From assembly GCA_965207345.1 (NCBI GenBank), contig OZ242280.1, positions 744,001-808,000 on the forward strand: a DNA stretch of 64,000 nt, given 5' to 3'. Below the pieces are notes generated by a model, which saw only the letters and a program-made list of their open reading frames with translations, had not been told where the DNA came from and ran no database searches. The number at the start of each line of letters is the position of its first letter. The first letter of the stretch is position 1. This document shows positions 42,054-51,243 of this stretch, piece after piece. The DNA comes from G965207345 sp965207345 (GTDB taxonomy: Bacteria > Pseudomonadota > Gammaproteobacteria > PS1 > Pseudothioglobaceae). The position numbers were made by a program, and so were the translations under genes.

Positions 42054-44849
42054 CAAAAAAACACCTGTATGTGAATATTTTGCTTTTGCAACAGTTTCTG
42101 GTGTACCTGTTATAATAATTTCACCGCCATTTTTACCGCCTTCTGGTCCTAAATCAATAATCCAATCTGCAGTTTTAATAACATCTAAATTATGCTCAAT
42201 AATAACAATAGTGTTGCCTTTATCTCTGAGTGCTGTTATTACTTTTAACAATTGTTTGATGTCGTGAAAATGCAGTCCTGTTGTAGGCTCATCTAAAATA
42301 TAAAGCGTATGACCTGTATCGGCTTTAGAAAGTTCTTTTGCTAGTTTAACGCGTTGCGCCTCTCCGCCCGATAGTGTGAGTGCGTTTTGCCCAAGTTTGA
42401 TATAAGATAATCCCACTTCAAAAAGTGTTTTTAATTTTTGATAAATTTTAGGAATTGGTTTAAAAAATAATATAGCTTTATCAATAGTCATTGCTAATAT
42501 TTCGGCAATATTTTTTCCCTTATAAATTACTTCAAGCGTTTCGCGGTTATAGCGACTTCCTTTACAAACGTCACATTTAACATAAATATCAGATAAAAAG
42601 TGCATTTCAACTTTGATAAGACCGTCACCTTTGCACGCTTCGCAACGTCCTCCTCTAATGTTAAAGCTAAAACGTCCTGATTTATAACCACGACTACGAC
42701 TTTCTAGAGTTATGGCGAATAATTCGCGGATGAGTGTAAATACACCTGTATAAGTTGCTGGATTAGAACGCGGGGTGCGCCCAATTGGACTTTGGTCAAT
42801 ATTAACTACTTTATCAAAATATTTTATGCCACTAAATCGTTTGTAAGGTGCATTTTTATGGTAGGCATTATTTAATTTATTTGCCACTAACATATAAAGC
42901 GTGTCATTAATAAGTGTAGATTTCCCTGAACCAGAAACACCTGTAATACAAGTGAGTAAGCCTACAGGTAGGACAAGATTAACTTGTTTTAAATTATTAC
43001 CATTAGCACCGAAAATACGAAAATATTGTTTGCTTTTTTTGCGTTTTTTGGGCATGTCAATTGTCAATCTACCACTTAGATAATCACCTGTTAGAGAATT
43101 TTTGTTTAAGCAAATTGCTAGTGGCGTGCCTTTTGCTACCACTTCTCCCCCTTGTTCGCCTGCACCTCTGCCAATATCTAGCACAAAATCTGCAGTATTA
43201 ATAGCTTCATGGTCGTGTTCAACAACAATGACAGTATTACCCAGGTCCCTAAGATGTGTAAGCGTTTTGAGTAATTTTTGATTATCTCTTTGATGTAGTC
43301 CTATAGATGGTTCATCTAGTACATACAGCACACCCACTAAGCCTGCACCTATTTGACTTGCTAAACGAATGCGTTGGGCTTCTCCACCTGATAAAGTGCC
43401 TGCACGTCTATCTAGACTTAAATATTCTAAACCAACATTAATTAAAAAATTAAGCCGCCCAATAATTTCTCTTATGACACTTTTAGCAATTTTATAGCGT
43501 TTGCCTGTAAGTTTCAAAGCTTGAAAAAAATTTACAAGCTCGCTGATAGAAAAATGCGTTAGCTCGGGTAAATTTTTTTCATTTATAAAAGTATAACGCG
43601 CTGCTTCATTTAATCTAGCACCCGAACAAGTCTCGCAAGTAGATGTGGTGATATAACGTGTTAATTCTTCTTTTATGGAGGAGATAGTTGTTTCTTCATA
43701 GCGTCTTTTAATATGTGCGACAATTCCCTTAAAGGTACTATTTTTTTTCATCCAGCCTTGAGGTGATTTGACGCTAGAAAAATTAATTTTTTCAGTGCTG
43801 CCATAAAGAACGATATGCTGATATTTTTTCTTTAGTTTGTAAAAAGGTATCTCTAAGTCAAAATCATAATGTTTCGCAACACAGCGTAGTATTTGGTAAA
43901 AATAACCATGCGCGTGCCCCCAACCATAGACTGCACCATCAGCTAGACTAATACGTGGATGTGCAACAATTTTATTCTCATCAAATATATCACTCACACC
44001 CAAGCCACCACAGTCTGGACAAGCGCCAATTGGATTATTAAAGGAAAATAATCTTGGTTCTAATTCGCTCAAACTATAGCCACATTCTGGGCAAGAAAAT
44101 TTAGATGAAAATATCATTGGACTAAATTCATCATTATTCATTGGTACAATTTTTGCAATACCATCACCGAGCTCTAAGGCGGTAGCAAGGGATTCTGATA
44201 GACGCTCAGCCATGTCTTTTCTCACTTTTAATCGGTCAACAATTATATCAATATTGTGATGTTTTTTAGCATCTAGGTTTATTGTATCGCCTAAGTCAAA
44301 TATTTCACCGTCAATACATGCGCGTAAAAAACCTTGTGCTTGAAGTTCTAGCAGCATTTTTTTATGCTCTCCTTTACGATTTTTTACAATCGGGGCGAGC
44401 AACATCATACTCACTCCTTTTTGTAAATTTAGCACACTATCAACCATTTGACTAATAGTTTGTGCTATCAAATTTAATTTGTGCATTGGACATTTCGGTG
44501 TGCCGACTCGAGCAAATAACACACGCAAATAATCATAAATTTCTGTGATGGTTCCTACTGTTGAGCGCGGATTATGAGAAGTTGATTTCTGCTCAATAGA
44601 AATTGCTGGTGATAAGCCTTCAATTAGTTCAACATCTGGTTTTTCCATCAGTGATAAAAATTGGCGAGCATAAGCTGATAACGATTCAACGTAGCGTCTT
44701 TGACCCTCAGCATAAATAGTATCAAAAGCCAAAGAAGATTTTCCAGAACCTGATAAACCCGTTATCACGACTAATTTATTTCTAGGAATATCAACGCTGA
44801 TATTTTTAAGATTATGCGTTTTGGCACCCCTGATTTTTATTTTATCCAT
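42036..44849 (-). CDS. uvrA: Excinuclease ABC subunit A
   Basis: Damage-recognition ATPase of nucleotide excision repair. 937 aa. The first ATP site is VITGLSGSGKSSLAFDTIY with signature LSGGEAQRIRLASQIG and ILDEPSIGLH-type Walker B. The second site is CITGVSGSGKSTLINDTLY with TLSGGEAQRVKLAKEL and YILDEPTTGLHFHD. Two zinc modules are present (CPECGYS...CPDCGG and CEACKGDG...CDVCKGSRY). It is full length. The start region holds no ssb, the common divergent partner. Confidence 0.98.
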   Translation of the reverse strand: MDKIKIRGAKTHNLKNISVDIPRNKLVVITGLSGSGKSSLAFDTIYAEGQRRYVESLSAYARQFLSLMEKPDVELIEGLSPAISIEQKSTSHNPRSTVGTITEIYDYLRVLFARVGTPKCPMHKLNLIAQTISQMVDSVLNLQKGVSMMLLAPIVKNRKGEHKKMLLELQAQGFLRACIDGEIFDLGDTINLDAKKHHNIDIIVDRLKVRKDMAERLSESLATALELGDGIAKIVPMNNDEFSPMIFSSKFSCPECGYSLSELEPRLFSFNNPIGACPDCGGLGVSDIFDENKIVAHPRISLADGAVYGWGHAHGYFYQILRCVAKHYDFDLEIPFYKLKKKYQHIVLYGSTEKINFSSVKSPQGWMKKNSTFKGIVAHIKRRYEETTISSIKEELTRYITTSTCETCSGARLNEAARYTFINEKNLPELTHFSISELVNFFQALKLTGKRYKIAKSVIREIIGRLNFLINVGLEYLSLDRRAGTLSGGEAQRIRLASQIGAGLVGVLYVLDEPSIGLHQRDNQKLLKTLTHLRDLGNTVIVVEHDHEAINTADFVLDIGRGAGEQGGEVVAKGTPLAICLNKNSLTGDYLSGRLTIDMPKKRKKSKQYFRIFGANGNNLKQVNLVLPVGLLTCITGVSGSGKSTLINDTLYMLVANKLNNAYHKNAPYKRFSGIKYFDKVVNIDQSPIGRTPRSNPATYTGVFTLIRELFAITLESRSRGYKSGRFSFNIRGGRCEACKGDGLIKVEMHFLSDIYVKCDVCKGSRYNRETLEVIYKGKNIAEILAMTIDKAILFFKPIPKIYQKLKTLFEVGLSYIKLGQNALTLSGGEAQRVKLAKELSKADTGHTLYILDEPTTGLHFHDIKQLLKVITALRDKGNTIVIIEHNLDVIKTADWIIDLGPEGGKNGGEIIITGTPETVAKAKYSHTGVFLKKKLT

Positions 44850-44885
44850 TAAACTGATGTAATATTCTAATAGAGGAAGCGAAAT

Positions 44886-44996
44886 ATGACGATAATAAAC
44901 GATAAAATTAACTATGCAGAGGCTTTAATTAGTTAATTTAATGTTGCAGAGATTATTGTTTTTTCAATGTACAAAAACCGCTTGTATTTTAAATGA
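44886..44996 (+). other. Tiny open frame with internal stop, probably a remnant
   Basis: The 212-bp uvrA-guaB gap carries, on the plus strand, GAGGAAGCG followed by ATG at 44886 and MTIINDKINYAEALIS, an in-frame TAA, then FNVAEIIVFSMYKNRLYFK and TGA. It looks like a gene fragment or a chance frame. Not recognised. The gap must also hold the uvrA (leftward) and guaB (leftward, from 46526) transcription signals only in part. Confidence 0.25.
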
Positions 44997-45062
44997 AAAT
45001 TAGCATACAACATTATTTTTTGAATTTGCAGTTTATAATGAAAATTATTTTAAACTCTTCTG

Positions 45063-46526
45063 CTAAGATTGTTGATGATAATTCGGTGCTTCTTTAGTAA
45101 TGGTAACATTATGCACGTGTGATTCTAAAATACCAGCATTTGTAATTTGCACAAATTCAGCTTTAAGACGCATTTGTTCCAAATTAGCACAACCGGTATA
45201 GCCCATTGCTGAGCGCACACCACCGAGCATTTGATGAATAATTGGGCGAATTGAACCCTTAAAAGGAACGCGTCCCTCAATGCCTTCAGGCACTAATTTT
45301 TCTTGTTCATTATGTGTTTGAAAATATCTGTCAGATGAACCATGCTTTTGCTCCATTGCGCCAATTGAACCCATACCACGATAAGATTTATAGGGACGTC
45401 CGTGATGTAATTCAATTTCGCCAGGCGCTTCTTCTGTTCCAGCGAATAAGCTGCCTAGCATTACACTATGTGCACCTGCTGCAAAAGCCTTGGCAATATC
45501 ACCAGAATAACGAATACCACCATCAGCAATCACGCAAACGTGCGTATTTTTGAGTGCTTGTGCAACCTCATAAATTGCTGAAATTTGTGGCATACCAACA
45601 CCAGCAATAATGCGTGTTGTGCAAATACTTCCAGGCCCAATGCCTACCTTGACCGTGTCAGCACCAGCCTTAGCTAGTGCACGCGCAGCATCAGCAGTAG
45701 CAATATTACCTGCAATTACAGATAATTCTGGATAACGCTTTTTTGTTTTCCCCACTTGGCTAATTACTTGTTTAGAATGCCCATGCGCTGTATCAATAAC
45801 GATAACGTCAACCCCTACACTAACGAGCGCATCAATACGCTCATCACTATTATAGTCTACACCAACTGCAGCTCCAACCCTTAAACGCTCTTGTTCATCT
45901 TTGGTAGCATTTGGATAACTTAGAGATTTTTTAATATCTCTAACGGTAATCATTCCTTGTAGTCTTGCATTATCAGTGAGTAAAATGCGCTCAATTTTAT
46001 GTTGATGCAGTAATGCTTTTATATCTTGCATACCAGTTTTTTCTGATGCTGTAACAAGTTTATGGTATGGGGTCATTACATCAAAAATACGCTTTTCTAG
46101 ATTTTGTTCAAAACGAACATCTCTGCTGGTAACCAGCCCAATAAGCTTTTCATCATCCATCACGGGCAATCCAGAAATACCATGTTTCTTTTGCAATGAT
46201 AAAACTTCAGCAACAGTTGCTGTTTTGGAGATGGTAATTGGTTCTCTAATAATACCACTTTCATAACGTTTCACTTTGCGTATCTCTTGCGTTTGATCTT
46301 TGATTGATATATTTTTATGAATGACACCCATGCCACCTTCTTGGGCAATTGCAATAGCAAGATTTGCTTCAGTAACTGTATCCATTGCTGCTGATAGAAG
46401 TGGTGTATTTAGCTTGATAGTTGGGGTGAGATTTGTCCTTAAATCAGCAGATTTTGGTAACACGGTTGAATGTGCAGGGAGCAATAATACATCATCAAAA
46501 GTTAAACCTAGTTTTTTTATTTTCAT
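45063..46526 (-). CDS. guaB: Inosine-5'-monophosphate dehydrogenase
   Basis: Rate-limiting NAD-dependent step from IMP to XMP in guanine synthesis. 487 aa TIM barrel with an inserted CBS pair (ITISKTATVAEVL ... LIGLVTSRDVRF, and MTPYHKLVTA ... GMITVRDIKKSL). Catalytic Cys in GPGSICTTRIIAGVG; IMP site DGGIRYSGDIAKA and GSLFAGTEEAPGE; flap RGMGSIGAMEQKHGSSDRY. It is complete. guaA is not adjacent. The SH3 gene ends 9 bp upstream on the same strand. Confidence 0.98.
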   Translation of the reverse strand: MKIKKLGLTFDDVLLLPAHSTVLPKSADLRTNLTPTIKLNTPLLSAAMDTVTEANLAIAIAQEGGMGVIHKNISIKDQTQEIRKVKRYESGIIREPITISKTATVAEVLSLQKKHGISGLPVMDDEKLIGLVTSRDVRFEQNLEKRIFDVMTPYHKLVTASEKTGMQDIKALLHQHKIERILLTDNARLQGMITVRDIKKSLSYPNATKDEQERLRVGAAVGVDYNSDERIDALVSVGVDVIVIDTAHGHSKQVISQVGKTKKRYPELSVIAGNIATADAARALAKAGADTVKVGIGPGSICTTRIIAGVGMPQISAIYEVAQALKNTHVCVIADGGIRYSGDIAKAFAAGAHSVMLGSLFAGTEEAPGEIELHHGRPYKSYRGMGSIGAMEQKHGSSDRYFQTHNEQEKLVPEGIEGRVPFKGSIRPIIHQMLGGVRSAMGYTGCANLEQMRLKAEFVQITNAGILESHVHNVTITKEAPNYHQQS

Positions 46527-46535
46527 TATAAATTC

Positions 46536-47198
46536 TTAATAATAACGCTTCCTTTTATATTTTCTGCCAGTCAAAACACCAAAAATAACACCGATAAGTA
46601 AAACTAATCCACCTACCACAAACCAATTTCTAGCATTTCTATCTTGTTCATAAGTGTTGCTTTTTTTAAGAATTTGCATTTCATTTTTTAGCTGCAATAT
46701 TTTTTGCTGAAGTGTTTGATTACTATGCTCAATTTTAAGCGCATCTTCATAAGTTTTTTCAATATGTTTGATACGCGATTCAATTTTAGCTTTTTCTATT
46801 GCTAGCGTGTTTTTAATCTCTTGACTTTCTTTGAGGGATTTTTGTAAGGACTTAAATGCTTGTGTTTGTTTATTATATTCAATTTGCTGTATATTGTATT
46901 GGTTACTGAGTTTTTCTAATTGCTCTCTTGCTGGCAATTCATTTATTACAAACCGAGAATTAATCCAACCAACATGATTATTACTGAGGCGAATTTTAGT
47001 CCAGCCAGATTCTGTGGATTCCAATAATGCTAATTTTTCACCAGAAAATGCCATTCTAAGAATCGGGGCATCAATGGATTTTTCAGTGCGAATTGGAATT
47101 TCTATTTGGTCGCTCACATAAACAAAAGCCTCACCAAGACAACCACCAGATAAAAACATACCAAATGCAAATAATTTGCCAAGTATTAGTTTTTTCAT
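46536..47198 (-). CDS. YgiM-type SH3 domain protein (TIGR04211-like)
   Basis: 220 aa: a signal peptide (LILGKLFAFGMFLSGG), then a bacterial SH3 domain (FVYVSDQIEIPIRTEKS, ESGWTKIRLSNNHVGWINSR), then a long coiled coil (about residues 85-185) and a C-terminal membrane helix (WFVVGGLVLLIGVIFGVLTG) with a basic tail. This topology matches the gammaproteobacterial SH3-coiled-coil-TM family, facing the periplasm. The ATG overlaps the valS stop (ATGA), so it is translated after valS. Confidence 0.85.
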   Translation of the reverse strand: MKKLILGKLFAFGMFLSGGCLGEAFVYVSDQIEIPIRTEKSIDAPILRMAFSGEKLALLESTESGWTKIRLSNNHVGWINSRFVINELPAREQLEKLSNQYNIQQIEYNKQTQAFKSLQKSLKESQEIKNTLAIEKAKIESRIKHIEKTYEDALKIEHSNQTLQQKILQLKNEMQILKKSNTYEQDRNARNWFVVGGLVLLIGVIFGVLTGRKYKRKRYY

Positions 47199-49960
47199 AA
47201 GGTTGTTATCTTATCAGATTGTGTATTTAAATTTGTAATTGCTTTATCAATCTTTTGTAATTTTTCACGCTCATTCATCACAATATATTTTGGCGCTCTG
47301 GTTAAAAATTTTTTGTTGGCTAATTTATTATCCAGGATAATTTTTTGTTTATTGAGTTTGGCAACCTCTTTTTTTAAACGTAAGAGTTCTTGATTTTTAT
47401 CAATAATATTTGCTAGTGGAATGAGAATTTTCATTTCACCAACTAAAGCAACAGCGGATTCTGGTGTATCCATATTTTCGCTGAACAGTGTAATATCCTC
47501 AAGTTTTGCTAATTGTAAAATGATAGCACAGTAAGAATAAAAATATTGTTTCTCCTTTTGACTGTAATTAGTAACAAAGCATATCAATTTTTTGTTAGGT
47601 GCAATATTCATTTCTCCTCTTATTTGGCGCACACCAAGTATAAATTGTTGTAGCCAAATTATTTCTGTTTCTACATTTTTATCAATCGCATTTTTATTAA
47701 ATTTTGGATAGGACATCTCAGCTAAACTTCGTTTACTTAAATTTTCTTTTTGCATTTTTACCAATAATTCAGCGTATATTTCTTCTGTTATGAATGGTAT
47801 GATTGGATTTAAGAGTGCTAAGATTTTACTCAGAGTATGAAAAAGTGTTTGCGTTGTTGCAGCTGCAGTTTTATCCTTATTTAACAAATATTTAGCAAAT
47901 TCTAAATACCAATCACAATAATCATGCCAGACAAAATCATAAAGCGCCTGTGCCATTAAATCAATACGATAATTAGCTAAATGTTTGTGCACATTTTGTT
48001 TGAGAGACTCTAATCTAGCAATAATCCATTTATCAATATTTGTCTTCTCGTATGCTTTTTCGTGCAGTAAGTCTGCATTTGTTTGCATGAGTATAAAACG
48101 CGCAGCATTCCATAATTTATTGCAAAAATTGCGATAACCATAAGCACGCTTCAAATCAAAATTAATATCGCGTCCAAAAGATGCAAGTGCTGCAAAAGTA
48201 AAACGAAGCGCATCCGCACCAAACGCAGCAATACCATCTGGAAATTCCCTTCTAGTCGCTTTTATAATGTTATTTTTCATACGTGGCTGCATTAAATTGC
48301 GCGTTCTTTTTTTAATTAATTCTTGCAAACTTATGCCATCAATTAAGTCAATAGGATCTAAAATATTGCCTTTTGATTTTGACATTTTTTTTCCATGCGA
48401 GTCGCGGATGAGCCCTGTCATATAAATATCTTTAAAGGGTATATCGCCTGCAAACTTTAAACCGAACATAATCATTCTAGCAACCCAGAAAAAAATAATA
48501 TCAAAACCAGTAACTAGGACATCAGTAGGATAAAAACGCTTAAATGCCTTTGTCTTTTCTGGCCAGCCTAAAGTTGAAAAGGGCCACAATGCCGAGGAAA
48601 ACCAAGTATCTAAAACGTCTTCGTCTTGTTGCAAAACAATATCATCAGAGAGATTATATTCTTTGCGCACGCTAATTTCATCAAAACCAACATACACTTT
48701 ACCATGAGAATCATACCAAGCAGGAATACGGTGTCCCCACCAAATTTGGCGAGAAATACACCAGTCATCAATATTCTCTAACCAATTAAAATAGGTTTTT
48801 TGCCAATTGCTGGGCACAAAACGAATAGTACCATTTTTAACTGCATCAATTGCTGGCTTTGCTAATGGCAGAGTTTTAACAAACCATTGATTAGTTAAAT
48901 AAGGTTCTAAAATTGCACCGCTACGGTCTCCTCGTGGTAAAGTGAGTTTGTGATCTTCAATCTTAACTAATAATCCAGCATCAGCTAAGTCTTTTAAAAT
49001 TTTTTCTCTCGCTTTAAAACGGTCTAATCCCCAATAGGCTTTTGGGGTATTTTTATTCATTTTAGCATCGGGTGTGAATAAATTAATGATTTCCATTTTA
49101 TGGCGTTTACCCACTTCCCAATCGTTAAAATCGTGTGCAGGGGTAATTTTAACGCAACCTGTGCCAAAATCTATGGCAACATACTCGTCAGCAATAATGG
49201 GTATTTTTCTATCAGTCATTGGCACCCAAACCCACTTGCCTACCAAGTTTTTATAACGCCCATCAGTAGGGTTAACTGCTAAAGCACCATCGGCTAAAAT
49301 AGTTTCTGGACGTGTGGTTGCAATCTCCATAAAACCATCATCATCAACAAAAGGATAATGAACATGGTGCATAAAGCCGTTTTCTTCTTTAGAAACGACT
49401 TCTAAATCTGAAAGAGCAGTTTGTAATACAGGATCCCAATTAACCAGTCGTTTGCCACGATAAATTAAACCCTCTTCAAATAATTGGATAAATACTTTAT
49501 TGACTGCTCTGGATAAGCCTTCATCCATCGTAAATCGCTCTCTTGACCAGTCAACAGAAACACCAAGACGGCGCATTTGTTCGGTGATACGACCGCCAGA
49601 ATTTTCCTTCCAAGCCCAAATTCTTTGAATAAATTTATCCCGACCTAAATCGTGTTTATTTTCTCCTTTTGCACTGAGCATTCCTTCCACAACCATTTGT
49701 GTCGCAATACCTGCATGATCTGTACCTGTCTGCCACAGCGTTTGTTTGCCACACATTCTATGGTAACGCACGAGAATATCCATAATTGTATGTTGAAAGG
49801 CATGCCCCATATGCAAACTACCAGTAATATTAGGCGGTGGTAACATGATAGCGTAAGATTGTTTAGCATTTTTTTGATATTCAGCACTAAAAAAATTATT
49901 TAGATTCCAAAATGCACGATATTTATTTTCAATTTGTTTGGGCTGATAAGTTTTGTCCAT
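47195..49960 (-). CDS. valS: Valyl-tRNA synthetase
   Basis: Class I synthetase, 921 aa. HIGH motif in PPPNITGSLHMGHAFQHT, editing domain (ATTRPETILADGALAV, GTGCVKITPAHDFNDWEVG), KMSKS in GKKMSKSKGNILDP, DTWFSSALWPFSTLGWP, the anticodon-binding helical domain and the C-terminal coiled-coil arm (ELLRLKKEVAKLNKQKIILD, KKFLTRAPKYIVMNEREKL). An odd spot is NLMQPRMKNNIIKATRREFP, where the stretch TRNLMQ...P is typical for the tRNA-binding stem contact. Complete and certain. Confidence 0.98.
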   Translation of the reverse strand: MDKTYQPKQIENKYRAFWNLNNFFSAEYQKNAKQSYAIMLPPPNITGSLHMGHAFQHTIMDILVRYHRMCGKQTLWQTGTDHAGIATQMVVEGMLSAKGENKHDLGRDKFIQRIWAWKENSGGRITEQMRRLGVSVDWSRERFTMDEGLSRAVNKVFIQLFEEGLIYRGKRLVNWDPVLQTALSDLEVVSKEENGFMHHVHYPFVDDDGFMEIATTRPETILADGALAVNPTDGRYKNLVGKWVWVPMTDRKIPIIADEYVAIDFGTGCVKITPAHDFNDWEVGKRHKMEIINLFTPDAKMNKNTPKAYWGLDRFKAREKILKDLADAGLLVKIEDHKLTLPRGDRSGAILEPYLTNQWFVKTLPLAKPAIDAVKNGTIRFVPSNWQKTYFNWLENIDDWCISRQIWWGHRIPAWYDSHGKVYVGFDEISVRKEYNLSDDIVLQQDEDVLDTWFSSALWPFSTLGWPEKTKAFKRFYPTDVLVTGFDIIFFWVARMIMFGLKFAGDIPFKDIYMTGLIRDSHGKKMSKSKGNILDPIDLIDGISLQELIKKRTRNLMQPRMKNNIIKATRREFPDGIAAFGADALRFTFAALASFGRDINFDLKRAYGYRNFCNKLWNAARFILMQTNADLLHEKAYEKTNIDKWIIARLESLKQNVHKHLANYRIDLMAQALYDFVWHDYCDWYLEFAKYLLNKDKTAAATTQTLFHTLSKILALLNPIIPFITEEIYAELLVKMQKENLSKRSLAEMSYPKFNKNAIDKNVETEIIWLQQFILGVRQIRGEMNIAPNKKLICFVTNYSQKEKQYFYSYCAIILQLAKLEDITLFSENMDTPESAVALVGEMKILIPLANIIDKNQELLRLKKEVAKLNKQKIILDNKLANKKFLTRAPKYIVMNEREKLQKIDKAITNLNTQSDKITTL

Positions 49961-50063
49961 AAGATGTGATGTTAATAAAGAATAATAAGCACAACAAAAA
50001 TTGCTATTTTCGAAATTAACTAGCGGTTTTTTAAAGTTTATATGATATATTTTTAATCTTCAT

Positions 50064-50648
50064 TTACACAATGTTTTCTCTACCTGCTATAGCGTGTGCA
50101 ATGGTGTTTACATCTGTATATCCTAACTCACCTCCAAGTGGAATACCGTGTGCAATACGCGTGATATTAATTTGATATGGCTTTATCATATTAATAAGAT
50201 AATGTGCAGTTACTTCACCTTCAATGGTGGCATTTGTTGCTAAAATAACCTCTGAGATTTCTTTTGCTGCCAGTTTTTTTTGTAGGTAATCAATGCCTAA
50301 CTCTTTAACACTAATACCATCAATAGGTGACAGATAACCACCGAGAACAAAATATAATCCTGTGTATATTTGTGTTTGTTCTATGGCATCAATATCGCTG
50401 GAAGTTTCAACAATACATAATTGTTTTTTGTCACGTTTTTCATTTGCACACAATTCGCAAATATCATGCTCGGTAAATTGACGACATGAGCGACAATGCT
50501 TAATATGATTCATTGCATCTAATAATTTTTCTGCAAGCATAGCGCCTCCTTTTCTATTACGTTCCAACAAGTGATAAATAAATCGCTGGGCCGTTTTATG
50601 ACCAACCCCAGGCAGAACACAAAAAGCTTGATTAAGCGCTTTAATCAT
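50064..50648 (-). CDS. recR: Recombination protein RecR
   Basis: Ring-forming partner of RecO and RecF that loads RecA at gaps. 194 aa. N-terminal helix-hairpin-helix (LPGVGHKTAQRFIYHLLERN), the C4 zinc finger CRSCRQFTEHDICELCAN, then the Toprim domain with IVETSSDIDAIEQT, GGYLSPIDGI and ILATNATIEGEVTAHYL. It sits third in the conserved dnaX-ebfC-recR order. Confidence 0.97.
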   Translation of the reverse strand: MIKALNQAFCVLPGVGHKTAQRFIYHLLERNRKGGAMLAEKLLDAMNHIKHCRSCRQFTEHDICELCANEKRDKKQLCIVETSSDIDAIEQTQIYTGLYFVLGGYLSPIDGISVKELGIDYLQKKLAAKEISEVILATNATIEGEVTAHYLINMIKPYQINITRIAHGIPLGGELGYTDVNTIAHAIAGRENIV

Positions 50649-50677
50649 AAAATAAAAGATCGTGCATCACGTTCATA

Positions 50678-50998
50678 TTAAAATGGCATTCTAAATCCAG
50701 GTGGTAAGTTAATGCCGCCTGTTAGATTTCGCATAGCTTTTGTGTTTTTATCATTAATTTTATGACTTGCATCATTGATAGCAGCAACAATAAGATCTTC
50801 TAACATTTCTTTATCATCTAGTACACTTTCATCAATTTTCACGCGTTTTGCTTCATAGCCGCCTGTCATAACAACACTGACTAAATCCGCACCTGCATTA
50901 CCAACCACCTCAGCAATTTTGAGTTCTTCTTGCATTTTTTGCATCTGCTCTTGCATTTTTTGTGCTTGTTTCATCATGCCTGCCATATCTTTTAACAT
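50678..50998 (-). CDS. ebfC: YbaB/EbfC nucleoid-associated protein
   Basis: A 106-aa DNA-binding dimer. N-terminal coiled coil MLKDMAGMMKQAQKMQEQMQ, central VGNAGADLVSVVMTGGYEAK and the C-terminal GGINLPPGFRMPF, the standard family ending. It precedes recR by 29 bp and follows dnaX. The 225 bp between dnaX frame 0 and ebfC contains the -1 frame tail described separately, so little is truly intergenic. Confidence 0.96.
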   Translation of the reverse strand: MLKDMAGMMKQAQKMQEQMQKMQEELKIAEVVGNAGADLVSVVMTGGYEAKRVKIDESVLDDKEMLEDLIVAAINDASHKINDKNTKAMRNLTGGINLPPGFRMPF

Positions 50999-51074
50999 AT
51001 TCTTACCCTCTTTTCTCTTAACATATTTTTATTTTCTCTTTTTTAACATATTCTTATGCTCTATTTTTAGTATA

Positions 51075-51243
51075 TTAGCTATTCTTTTTTTGTATTAATT
51101 TAACACTACTAGCATTTGTTTTACTATTAAATATTTTTTCTAATTTTTGTAGCGTTTTATTTTGCAAAAATTCGTCTTTATTTTTTTCTTGATCCTGCCA
51201 GTCTTTATGATTATTTATGGTGATTATTTGCCGTTTTTTTTTT
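51075..51243 (-). other. dnaX: Probable dnaX slippage site and tau C-terminal extension in the -1 frame
   Basis: The minus strand reads GACG, ten A (51234-51243), CGG. Frame 0 ends at TAA at 51224-51226, about three codons later. In the -1 frame the sequence stays open for 52 codons to a TAA at 51075-51077, giving RQIITINNHKDWQDQEKNKD, EFLQNKTLQKLEKIF, NSKTNASSVKLIQKKNS. This tail resembles the last ~45 residues of E. coli tau (Trp, then a TL--F segment and an S-I-x-x-I end). A slipped product would be about 432 aa, a miniature tau with most of domains IV-V deleted. Slippage on poly-A is known for dnaX in other bacteria. A plain frameshift mutation or a miscounted A run would look the same. 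Confidence 0.55.
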
